A stretch of 5,530 nt of DNA from Gammaproteobacteria bacterium (GTDB lineage Bacteria > Pseudomonadota > Gammaproteobacteria > Pseudomonadales > Porticoccaceae). Each line of letters starts with the position of its first letter. Position 1 is the first letter of the stretch. Of the stretch, positions 1-5,530 are shown in pieces. The position numbers and the translations under genes were made by a program. The stretch covers positions 1 through 5,530 of the forward strand of contig QNFO01000103.1 of the NCBI GenBank assembly GCA_003646355.1, read 5' to 3'. The notes under the pieces are model-generated. The model ran no database searches, was not told the origin of the DNA, and saw only the letters and a list, made by a program, of their open reading frames with translations.

Positions 1-31
1 CAAGCTCTCTGCTTAACAGCCACTGCCTTAT

Positions 32-69
32 AAAACTCGCTGCTCATGCTTTGCATGGCGGCGAGTTTT
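32..69. terminator. Bidirectional intrinsic terminator hairpin
   Basis: The arms AAAACTCGC (32-40) and GCGAGTTTT (61-69) pair perfectly. The pairing continues inward through 41-43/58-60 (one T-G wobble), a single bulged T at 44, and CATGC/GCATG (45-49/53-57) around a TTT loop, giving about 17 base pairs. On the plus strand it runs into a T-rich tract (tttttgttt), and on the minus strand into TTTTAT, so it can end transcription from both sides. It sits 57 bases beyond the stop of the minus-strand receptor gene and probably also serves a plus-strand gene ending at or before the left edge of the window. Confidence 0.8.
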
Positions 70-126
70 TGTTTGTGGGCTATAGAAGGGTGTTTTTAGA
101 GTCGTCTATGCTTTCAGTAACGGTCT

Positions 127-2124
127 TTAGAAGCTGACCTTAAGGGTGACGAAAGTCATCTGCTCAAACAAGTTGCCCGCCTGGTATTCCAGATATTCTT
201 CATCGCTAATATTTTGCAGGATAAGCGCCAGATCTATGTTGGCGCCATCTATTTGCCAGCCTTTACTGACCTTTAAGTCGTAGCGGTGCCAGCTGGGTAC
301 GTTGGAGCCTCTTCGCCAGTTTGTTTCAGATTGATGGAAGAATGAGCCACTAACACTCCAGCCATCCGCTAGCTGTTTGCTCACGAGCATACTGGCGATA
401 TGGTTTGAGGGACGAAAATTATTTTCTTTTCGGGTATTGCGATATTGAGCAGAGACTAGCCAGCTAATATCTGGGCGCCATTGAATTTGTGTTTCGTAGC
501 CACTGGTTCGATCACTTCCGGCATTTTCTAATTGGCGGAATTTGCCATTAATGTCATTGTTGGGATACTTTATGTAGGTGACACCATCATCGAGATATTC
601 CCTAAATAGTCGATAATCAAGGCTCAGTTTGTTATCAAACCAGTAGCCAAGATAACCAAACTCATAGGTTTGAAATTTCTCAGAACCAAGATCCGGGTCA
701 GTGATAAAAAGTAAGTCGGCAATGGCGCCAGAATCCAGCTCCCGTTGAATAACGCGTTCCTTTTCATAGAGAGAGGGCTGGCGATAGGCGAGACTGGCGC
801 TGATACGAAAGTGGTGATCCTGATTAAGGTGATACTTAATAGCCAGCCGGGGTGAGAGCTCGGGGTCATTGTTTTCATGATCCTCGGCCATCACGCCAAG
901 GTTAGCTCGCCAATGTTGATTAAAAGACCAGTCGATATTACTGAAGAGAAAGTAAATCGTTTCGCTAGAATCAGAATTTGTACTGAACTCGGCCGGAGCT
1001 GTTAATTTTTGGTGACGAATACCGGCGCCCCACAAAAAGTTACTTTCATTATCGAGGGCAGTAAGGTGTTCGAATTCAAGGTCGTATTGCTCATACTCCC
1101 GTTCGCCGTCTTCGATTTCGATCAATTTATTGGGCTGGCCGGGGTAGAGAGTGTTGAGCTCAAGGACGGTAATGTCGAGCTCTTCTGTAAGTAGTACCTG
1201 ATTGCTGCGATCGTACTTACCAAGGTTGGCCGAGGTATTGATTTTTAGTGTGTGGCGTCCCCACTGGTGTGCCCAGCGTAGAGAAAACCATTGCGCATCG
1301 ATGTTCTCATCGGTGAAATCTTCGGGCCTATCACCATCACCGAAGCCGAAATTACCATCGCTATAGCCTAGCTCCCACTGAAATTCATCAAAGAGAGAGG
1401 GCGTGTAAACACCCTGTAGGGCGGCACTGTCGGCATAGCTTTGATCGTCGAGATGGTCGAAACCCTGATTTTCACGGTAGTTGGCCCGCAGTGTGTAAGC
1501 CGCTGCGCCCGCTTTAAATGAGTGTCGCACGCTGGTATTGCGCGTGTTCCAGTCCCCCGTGGTGTAACTTATTTCTGTGCCGCTGTCGGTTAAAGGGTTG
1601 CGCGTAATAATGTTGATGGCGCCCTGCACAGCATTGGCTCCATAGGCGGCAACATTGGAACCTCGAACCACTTCGATATAGGCGATGTCGTTACTGACGA
1701 GGCCGAGCGATTCCCAGGACACCGATGAGTTGATGGGGGTGTAAACGGACCTGCCATCGACACGAATCTCCAGGCGCCCTGGGACGCGGTCGCTTTGTCC
1801 ATTTACGGTCACGCCTTGAATGGAGGCGTTGGCGTAGAAGACCTGAAACCCGGGGACTAATTTAAGTATGTCGACAAAGTTGACCATGGGCATGGCGTCG
1901 ATCATGTCACGGGTGATTAAGGTGACAGATGAGGGCGCCTCAGAGAGGGGCATGCTATAGCGCGTGGCGGCTTCGACGCTGGGAATTGGTTCTAAAAAGT
2001 CGCTTTCAGAATAGATTGCTGCGTCGTTACCTAGAGCGGTGGAATGTGAAAAGATGAGACTTGTGAGCAGGGTTTGAAGGGGGAATCTAAGTAGTGTTTT
2101 TATGGTTTGTTGAAAATAGCGCAT
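127..2124 (-). CDS. TonB-dependent outer-membrane receptor, substrate unknown
   Basis: This is a 665-residue ligand-gated outer-membrane channel, energised by TonB-ExbBD. Residues 1 to about 32 form a signal peptide (basic start, hydrophobic LLTSLIF, likely cleavage after ALG). The plug domain covers about 60-175, with SEAPSSVTLITRDMI, the stretch IRVDGRSVYTP and the hallmark IEVVRGSNVAAYGANAVQG followed by INIIT. The rest is a 22-strand-type barrel ending in LKVSF; a terminal Phe is typical of outer-membrane barrels. The plug resembles the uncharacterised subfamily with 'DGRSVYTP...W...IERIEVIRGP...GANAVNGVINIIT', related broadly to FepA/BtuB-like receptors. Two probable external loops are rich in acid: about 256-276 and 336-350, eight Asp/Glu in each. 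No clear TonB box was found. The ATG at 2124 is chosen because the signal peptide begins there and an AAGGGGA lies upstream; the open frame extends to a TTG at 2172 without a ribosome site. It lies 132 bases downstream of the acetyltransferase gene on the same strand. No Fur box is visible, so iron control is not supported. Confidence 0.93.
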   Translation of the reverse strand: MRYFQQTIKTLLRFPLQTLLTSLIFSHSTALGNDAAIYSESDFLEPIPSVEAATRYSMPLSEAPSSVTLITRDMIDAMPMVNFVDILKLVPGFQVFYANASIQGVTVNGQSDRVPGRLEIRVDGRSVYTPINSSVSWESLGLVSNDIAYIEVVRGSNVAAYGANAVQGAINIITRNPLTDSGTEISYTTGDWNTRNTSVRHSFKAGAAAYTLRANYRENQGFDHLDDQSYADSAALQGVYTPSLFDEFQWELGYSDGNFGFGDGDRPEDFTDENIDAQWFSLRWAHQWGRHTLKINTSANLGKYDRSNQVLLTEELDITVLELNTLYPGQPNKLIEIEDGEREYEQYDLEFEHLTALDNESNFLWGAGIRHQKLTAPAEFSTNSDSSETIYFLFSNIDWSFNQHWRANLGVMAEDHENNDPELSPRLAIKYHLNQDHHFRISASLAYRQPSLYEKERVIQRELDSGAIADLLFITDPDLGSEKFQTYEFGYLGYWFDNKLSLDYRLFREYLDDGVTYIKYPNNDINGKFRQLENAGSDRTSGYETQIQWRPDISWLVSAQYRNTRKENNFRPSNHIASMLVSKQLADGWSVSGSFFHQSETNWRRGSNVPSWHRYDLKVSKGWQIDGANIDLALILQNISDEEYLEYQAGNLFEQMTFVTLKVSF

Positions 2125-2135
2125 ACAGTTTTTTG

Positions 2136-2142
2136 TCCCCTT
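2136..2142 (-). promoter_or_regulatory. Ribosome binding site of the TonB-dependent receptor gene
   Basis: On the minus strand AAGGGGA is followed by 11 bases and then the ATG at 2124. The spacing is slightly long, but this is the only purine-rich site near the start. It supports the ATG over the upstream in-frame TTG at 2172. Confidence 0.55.
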
Positions 2143-2151
2143 CACCGATCG

Positions 2152-2157
2152 ATTGTA
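2152..2157 (-). promoter_or_regulatory. Candidate -10 element for the receptor gene
   Basis: TACAAT on the minus strand matches TATAAT at five of six positions. A start point about seven bases downstream would give a leader of roughly 20 bases including the ribosome site. No good TTGACA-like -35 stands 16-18 bases upstream, so this is weak or needs an activator. The assignment is tentative. Confidence 0.28.
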
Positions 2158-2227
2158 GCTTATCCTCGGCAAGAGGTTGTTATTTAGCGATTAACGGTAG
2201 CTTTGTGATTTTATTACCTTTCTTTTG

Positions 2228-2252
2228 GCGGCCGCGGCCTAAATTTAGCGGC
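2228..2252. repeat. Two adjacent palindromes in the spacer after the acetyltransferase gene
   Basis: GGCCGCGGCC (2230-2239) and CTAAATTTAG (2239-2248) are perfect 10-base palindromes sharing one base. GCCGC (2231-2235) can also pair with GCGGC (2248-2252) around a 12-base loop, starting five bases after the acetyltransferase stop on the minus strand. No T tract follows on the minus strand, so this is not a canonical terminator. It may be an operator for the receptor gene, a degenerate terminator or chance. Confidence 0.35.
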
Positions 2253-2256
2253 TTAT

Positions 2257-3240
2257 TTACAGCGGTAGGTTGCGTAGTTCAGGATCGGGTTCGCTGGCAT
2301 GCCACAGTGTGTCGAAATCATTGGCAAGTTCGGTGGCATCCAGTGGCGACCAATACACGGCGTAACCCGTATAGCGATTCATCGACTGCTTATAAAGAAT
2401 ACCCGCCTGGTCCGTGAGCATAAATTCGGTGTGGGAGGTTTTACTATGAGGTTTGAGGGTGCGCATCTGCACCCGGCTCGGTAGCCGGTGGTACAGATGC
2501 AGTAAACGATGTCCGTTTTGTACCAGCAGCTGAGGGTTTTGTATCAAAATATGGATTTCGGCATAAGGGTGCTCGCTGGCGAAATTGAATAAGCTCGTCC
2601 GTAATTCATCATTGTCGAAAATATTGGGGTCCAGGCTCGGGCTGAAAATGCGAATCTGGCGATGCGCTCTCTGCGCGAGAATGTTTGCTTGATTTTGGAA
2701 ACCTTCAACGCCATCCAGACTAATATGGCGGCGTTCCTCTTCGCTGATATCGACGGGAGTGGGTGCCACTCGGGGGTTTAAAAAATGCTTTAGGTCGAGG
2801 GTCATGTGTTGATGGGGAATACCTACATCGTCAAAAACGGGGCCGTCAGCTTCGAATTTCATCCCCTCATAAAAGGGCAGAGCGTGGATCTGTGCATCCA
2901 GCTGAATGCTGTCGGTGTTCATTGTGGCCGCATAACGAATAATCTGACGCATAAGGGCAGAGCCGACCCCCTGCTCTCTGTGGGCTTTTAATACTGCCAT
3001 GCGGCCGACCTTGTCGCCGAGTAAACGGGCGGTGCCCATGGGGACATTATCGGCACCGTAGGCGATCCAGTGTGTAGCCCTGTTATCTTCTTCGCCAAAC
3101 TCTTCTGATTCAGGCACCCCTTGTTCGTCAATAAAGACCTGGCGACGAATATCCATTAACACCTGCTGGGACCTTGCCCAATCGCATTGTTCAACATCAA
3201 TGGGGAAAAACTCGATGTCGCTTACATCGCTAGCACTCAC
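2257..3240 (-). CDS. GNAT N-acetyltransferase fused to a degenerate PLD-like domain
   Basis: This is a predicted cytoplasmic protein of 327 residues with two domains. Residues about 10-158 form a GNAT acetyltransferase of the ElaA/YjcF type: VFIDEQGVP (35-43) followed by acidic residues and ATH-W, then the acetyl-CoA pyrophosphate loop R88-x-x-G91-x-G93, and a C-terminal stretch LPFYEGMKF plus GIPHQHM. Residues about 163-327 look like one phospholipase-D-type half: RQIRIFSPSLDPNIF, a beta-strand IHILIQNP, then H270-T-E272-x4-D277, which has HKD spacing (HxKxxxxD) with Glu in place of Lys, and a tail GILYKQSMNRY...NDFDTLW. This half resembles a domain I recall as DUF7931, found in pseudomonad and related proteins. 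Without the lysine and with one motif only, phosphodiesterase activity is unlikely, so a binding role is more plausible. The acetyl acceptor is unknown. The start chosen is GTG at 3240, which has AGGAG seven bases upstream; the in-frame TTG at 3246 lies only one base from that site. It is divergent from ggt. Confidence 0.88.
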   Translation of the reverse strand: MSASDVSDIEFFPIDVEQCDWARSQQVLMDIRRQVFIDEQGVPESEEFGEEDNRATHWIAYGADNVPMGTARLLGDKVGRMAVLKAHREQGVGSALMRQIIRYAATMNTDSIQLDAQIHALPFYEGMKFEADGPVFDDVGIPHQHMTLDLKHFLNPRVAPTPVDISEEERRHISLDGVEGFQNQANILAQRAHRQIRIFSPSLDPNIFDNDELRTSLFNFASEHPYAEIHILIQNPQLLVQNGHRLLHLYHRLPSRVQMRTLKPHSKTSHTEFMLTDQAGILYKQSMNRYTGYAVYWSPLDATELANDFDTLWHASEPDPELRNLPL

Positions 3241-3247
3241 TGTCAAT

Positions 3248-3252
3248 CTCCT
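3248..3252 (-). promoter_or_regulatory. Ribosome binding site deciding the GTG start of the acetyltransferase fusion
   Basis: AGGAG on the minus strand lies seven bases before GTG (3240), the ideal spacing. Only one base separates it from the in-frame TTG (3246), which is too close for initiation. The protein therefore probably begins M-S-A-S-D rather than M-T-V-S-A. Confidence 0.75.
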
Positions 3253-3273
3253 GGCCGCTACTATTTGCTGAGT

Positions 3274-3303
3274 TGTTCGTAAGTAAAGAGTACTTATCGA
3301 ACA
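3274..3303. repeat. 12-bp inverted repeat at the predicted transcript start of the acetyltransferase gene
   Basis: The arms TGTTCGTAAGTA (3274-3285) and TACTTATCGAACA (3291-3303) pair over all 12 positions with one extra T (3297), around the loop AAGAG. In the minus-strand transcript the stem would begin at the predicted first nucleotide. On the plus strand it is followed within a few bases by a run of five T. Possible roles are a repressor operator overlapping the start point, a 5' stem-loop protecting the mRNA, or a terminator for plus-strand antisense transcription. Confidence 0.6.
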
Positions 3304-3308
3304 CGCTT

Positions 3309-3317
3309 TTTATAGCA
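3309..3317 (-). promoter_or_regulatory. Extended -10 promoter candidate for the acetyltransferase fusion gene
   Basis: TGCTATAAA on the minus strand is an extended -10 (TGn plus TATAAA, five of six to consensus). The -35 region is poor, which extended -10 promoters tolerate. A start point near 3302 would give a leader of about 62 bases that opens with the 3274-3303 dyad. Confidence 0.42.
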
Positions 3318-3352
3318 TGTTTCGAAGGCTGAGTGATTTGCTGCTTATCACG

Positions 3353-3384
3353 AAACCCCGAGTGGCTTCACTTTCGTCGGGTTT
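3353..3384. terminator. Terminator-like hairpin in the divergent intergenic region
   Basis: AAACCCCGA (3353-3361) pairs with TCGGGTTT (3377-3384), with one bulged C. A smaller internal stem AGTG-GCTT-CACT (3361-3372) is an alternative fold using part of the same sequence. The A-rich/C-rich then G-rich/T-rich layout is typical of bidirectional intrinsic terminators, but the T run is only three long. No annotated gene ends here, so its function is unclear; it could insulate the two divergent units or end a short transcript. Confidence 0.4.
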
Positions 3385-3409
3385 ACTGTTGCTGCGTGTT
3401 AATTTCTTG

Positions 3410-3415
3410 GATAAT
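3410..3415 (+). promoter_or_regulatory. Candidate -10 element for ggt
   Basis: GATAAT matches TATAAT at five of six positions. A start point near 3422 would leave a leader of about 26 bases containing the ribosome site. No convincing -35 is present at the right distance, so confidence is low. It lies downstream of the 3353-3384 hairpin, so a transcript from here would not contain that structure. Confidence 0.28.
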
Positions 3416-3438
3416 AGGGCCAATAATTAATTTTTCTC

Positions 3439-3443
3439 AGGTG
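3439..3443 (+). promoter_or_regulatory. Ribosome binding site of ggt
   Basis: AGGTG lies four bases before the GTG at 3448 and 13 bases before the in-frame ATG at 3457. The distance favours the GTG, although the site is imperfect and the ATG cannot be excluded. Both starts keep the signal peptide. Confidence 0.5.
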
Positions 3444-3447
3444 TCCT

Positions 3448-5178
3448 GTGCCAACAATGCTTTGCCGTTTCCTACTTATACCCATACTCTTGTCGATAAG
3501 CGTTGCGGCTTATTCACAAGCGCCCGCGATTATTGATTACGGCTCACGCTTTCACCCGGTGGTGAGTGACAAAGGCATGGTGGTTTCCCAATCACTACTG
3601 GCTAGTCAGATCGGTGCCGATATGCTGGCCCAAGGCGGTAATGCCATTGATGCGGCGGTGGCCACCGGCTTTGCTCTGGCGGTGACTCTGCCCCAGGCGG
3701 GCAATATCGGCGGTGGTGGTTTTATGCTGGTTTATTTGGCGCAGCAGCAACGCACCATTGCCATTGATTACCGAGAAATTGCCCCACGCTCTGCTGATAA
3801 AAATTTATTTCTCGATGAATTGGGTGAGGTCGATGAAGCGAAAGCGCGCTTTAGCCACGCAGCTGCTGGCGTACCGGGCAGTGTTGCTGGCCTGGTTCAC
3901 GCCCTTGAAAACTACGGTAATTTACCACTGGCGACAGTGTTAAAACCTGCCATTGAACTGGCTGAAAACGGTATTACGGTTACTCAGCACCTGGCTTATT
4001 CTCTGGCGCATGCTGAGCAACGACTACGAAAATGGCCGGCTTCCCAGGGCTATTTCTTTCGCAAAGATGGCAGCCTGCTGCGCCCCGGTGATCGCTGGCA
4101 GCAGAAAGATTTGGCCGCAACGCTGGGCAAAATTGCCAGCCAGGGCCGGGATGGTTTTTACAAGGGCAGCGTGGCCGACAAAATTGTTGCCGAGATGGAT
4201 AAGCATGGGGGCTTGATAAGCCTCGTCGACCTCGCCAATTACAAGGTGGTCGAGCGCAAACCCGTTACCGGTACCTACCGTGGTTATACCATCGCCGCCA
4301 TGCCGCCGCCCTCGTCGGGCGGCGTGCATTTAGTGCAGATGCTGAATATTCTCGAGGGCTGGGAGCTCGACAAGCTCGGCCACAACAGTGCCGATTATTT
4401 ACACCGTTTAATTGAAACCATGCGTCGGGCCTATGCCGATAGAAGTGAATATCTGGGCGATCCGGATTTTCACCCGGTGCCGGTGGCCCAGCTCATCGAC
4501 AAAGCCTATGCGCAAACATTGCGACAGGGTATCGACCTCAATAAAGCCAGCGCCTCTAGTGATATTGCCCCGGGCTTAAAGACGCCGTATGAAAGCCCGC
4601 AAACCACGCACTTTTCGGTCTGGGATGATGCGGGCAATGTCGTCAGTAATACCTATACCCTGAACTTCTCCTACGGCAGCGGCATCTCCGTCGCAGGCGC
4701 GGGTTTTCTACTTAATAATGAAATGGATGATTTCTCTGCCAAGCCCGGTGTGCCCAATGCCTACGGTTTGATTGGCGGTGCGGCCAATGCCATTGAGCCG
4801 AATAAGCGGCCGCTGTCGTCGATGACGCCGACCATTGTTTTTAAACAGGGTCAGCCGGCATTTACCACCGGCAGCCCGGGGGGCAGTACGATTATTAATA
4901 CCGTGTTGCAGACGGTGTTGAACCTTGTTGATTTCGAAATGAATATCGCCGAAGCAGCGGCGGCACCGCGCATTCATCACCAATGGCAGCCCGACAAGGT
5001 ATTTGTAGAGCCGGGCCTGAATATTGATACCCAGCGTTTACTCAGTACTAAAGGGCACAAGATTGTGCCCTCATCGCGGGTGATTGGCCGTACGCAAACC
5101 ATTAGTAGTGATGGCGAATATACCTACGGAGCCAACGATACGCGCTGGCCCGGTGGCGGGGCGGTGGCACAACCCTAG
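3448..5178 (+). CDS. ggt: Gamma-glutamyltransferase (glutathione hydrolase), periplasmic
   Basis: This enzyme hydrolyses glutathione and other gamma-glutamyl compounds or transfers the glutamyl group to amino acids, acting in the periplasm as an Ntn-hydrolase. The 576-residue length matches E. coli Ggt (about 580). Residues 1-23 are a signal peptide with hydrophobic LLIPILLSISV and likely cleavage after AYS. The proenzyme should cut itself before Thr386 (TTHFSVWD), giving a large subunit of about 362 and a small one of 191 residues. Matches to E. coli active-site residues are: nucleophile T386 (T391), R109 (R114), T404 and N406 (T409, N411), D428 (D433), S457-S458 (S462-S463) and G478-G479 (G483-G484). 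E425 replaces the E. coli Gln430, as in many other family members. The lid loop AKPGVPNAYGL (431-441) is present, pointing to a true Ggt rather than a cephalosporin-acylase type. The gene appears intact and monocistronic. It is divergent from the acetyltransferase fusion and converges on the phosphotransferase. GTG is the preferred start from ribosome-site spacing; ATG at 3457 is the alternative. Confidence 0.96.
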   Translation: MPTMLCRFLLIPILLSISVAAYSQAPAIIDYGSRFHPVVSDKGMVVSQSLLASQIGADMLAQGGNAIDAAVATGFALAVTLPQAGNIGGGGFMLVYLAQQQRTIAIDYREIAPRSADKNLFLDELGEVDEAKARFSHAAAGVPGSVAGLVHALENYGNLPLATVLKPAIELAENGITVTQHLAYSLAHAEQRLRKWPASQGYFFRKDGSLLRPGDRWQQKDLAATLGKIASQGRDGFYKGSVADKIVAEMDKHGGLISLVDLANYKVVERKPVTGTYRGYTIAAMPPPSSGGVHLVQMLNILEGWELDKLGHNSADYLHRLIETMRRAYADRSEYLGDPDFHPVPVAQLIDKAYAQTLRQGIDLNKASASSDIAPGLKTPYESPQTTHFSVWDDAGNVVSNTYTLNFSYGSGISVAGAGFLLNNEMDDFSAKPGVPNAYGLIGGAANAIEPNKRPLSSMTPTIVFKQGQPAFTTGSPGGSTIINTVLQTVLNLVDFEMNIAEAAAAPRIHHQWQPDKVFVEPGLNIDTQRLLSTKGHKIVPSSRVIGRTQTISSDGEYTYGANDTRWPGGGAVAQP

Positions 5179-5189
5179 CAGGGTAAATC

Positions 5190-5530
5190 CTAGGCTGTGG
5201 CTTTATCCAGTAGACGGTTGAGTTCTGATATGGCCACTGAACCGAGGCCGCTGGCAAAGTTCATCATTGCATCGAGATGGGTGCGGCGACTGTAGGCGAC
5301 GCGAACACTGGTTGCAGCGGCGATAACGGCAATTTTGTAGTACGAGAAAATGTGGAAGTACGCTAGCGTGTCCATATTGACTTTATTGCCACTGGCGCGC
5401 TCGTAGCGAGCGAGGAAATCGGCCTGGGGCATAAGGCTGCTGGCGAGGGGCTTGCCTTCCTCATCATTGCCGCCAAAGAGTCCCAATGTCGCCCAGGACA
5501 GATCGTCATGGTAGTCGCCGTAATAGGCCA
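5190..5530 (-). CDS. Phosphotransferase-family (APH-like kinase fold) protein, C-terminal part only
   Basis: The frame stays open to the right edge of the window, so only the last 112 residues are seen and the true start lies outside; the internal TTG at 5486 is not the start. The visible part opens AYYGDYHDDLSW, which fits the segment right after the metal-binding D-W-E motif in the APH family (general form DWE-LA-x-GDP-x-x-DLAW). It continues with a helical C-terminal lobe: MPQADFLARYERASG, then FHIFSYYKIAVIAAATSV, typical of phosphotransferase proteins related to the kinase part of ACAD10/11 and often found near acyl-CoA dehydrogenases. The substrate cannot be read from this fragment, and antibiotic resistance should not be inferred. 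The catalytic loop HGD-x4-N and the DWE motif must lie beyond position 5530. The stop codon TAG is 11 bases from the ggt stop. Confidence 0.68.
   Translation of the reverse strand, partial: AYYGDYHDDLSWATLGLFGGNDEEGKPLASSLMPQADFLARYERASGNKVNMDTLAYFHIFSYYKIAVIAAATSVRVAYSRRTHLDAMMNFASGLGSVAISELNRLLDKATA

Noticed and set aside
2125..2172. N-terminal extension of the receptor to an in-frame TTG at 2172
   Set aside because: It has no ribosome site, it overlaps the candidate -10 element, and the 16 extra residues would precede a well-formed signal peptide that starts at the ATG at 2124.
2145..2220. Fur box upstream of the receptor
   Set aside because: No stretch resembles the GATAATGATAATCATTATC consensus, so iron control is not supported.
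2094..2417. Plus-strand open frame spanning the receptor start and the acetyltransferase end
   Set aside because: Its low-quality translation resembles no family and it overlaps two strong genes on the other strand.
3241..3246. TTG start for the acetyltransferase fusion
   Set aside because: The AGGAG site ends one base before it, too close for initiation; the GTG at 3240 has seven-base spacing.
3448..3522. Lipoprotein signal on Ggt
   Set aside because: The only cysteine (residue 6) lies before the hydrophobic core, and no lipobox cysteine follows it.
4024..4329. Minus-strand open frame inside ggt (and similar ones at 4708-4983, 3713-3943 and 3953-4216)
   Set aside because: These are out-of-frame shadows of a clearly conserved Ggt; they have no recognisable domain and no ribosome site.
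5190..5486. Complete small protein of 98 residues
   Set aside because: The frame remains open through 5530 with family-like sequence (GDYHDDLSW), so it is the tail of a longer phosphotransferase protein.
5190..5530. Aminoglycoside resistance gene
   Set aside because: The C-terminal lobe fits the broad phosphotransferase family linked to acyl-CoA metabolism; nothing visible indicates an antibiotic substrate.

Overview
The window reads as ordinary chromosomal DNA of a Gram-negative gammaproteobacterium. The evidence is a TonB-dependent outer-membrane receptor, a periplasmic gamma-glutamyltransferase very close to the E. coli enzyme, moderate base composition, and compact genes with short spacers. 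A marine lineage such as Cellvibrionales/Spongiibacteraceae would fit, but that is inference from gene flavour, not proof. I see no tRNA, rRNA, CRISPR array, insertion sequence, integrase or attachment site.

Layout. At 1-126 lies the end of a transcription unit, with a strong bidirectional terminator hairpin (32-69). On the minus strand, 127-2124 encodes a 665-residue TonB-dependent receptor with a signal peptide, a plug domain and a beta-barrel ending in Phe. A 132-base spacer follows, holding the receptor's probable promoter and two adjacent palindromes. Also on the minus strand, 2257-3240 encodes a two-domain protein: an ElaA/YjcF-like GNAT acetyltransferase fused to a phospholipase-D-like domain whose HKD motif has lost its lysine. 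The divergent intergenic region 3241-3447 carries an extended -10 promoter for that gene, a 12-bp dyad at its predicted transcript start, and a separate terminator-like hairpin. On the plus strand, 3448-5178 encodes a complete gamma-glutamyltransferase. The window ends in the C-terminal 112 residues of a minus-strand phosphotransferase-family (APH-like) protein, which meets the ggt stop codon tail to tail, 11 bases apart.

The genes do not form an obvious pathway. The receptor imports an unidentified ligand, Ggt breaks down glutathione and other gamma-glutamyl compounds in the periplasm, and the acetyltransferase fusion and phosphotransferase have unknown substrates. I do not find a convincing new multi-gene system. 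The points most worth a second look are the GNAT/PLD-like fusion with its degenerate active site, the 5'-end dyad of its transcript, and the stray terminator-like hairpin between the two divergent genes.
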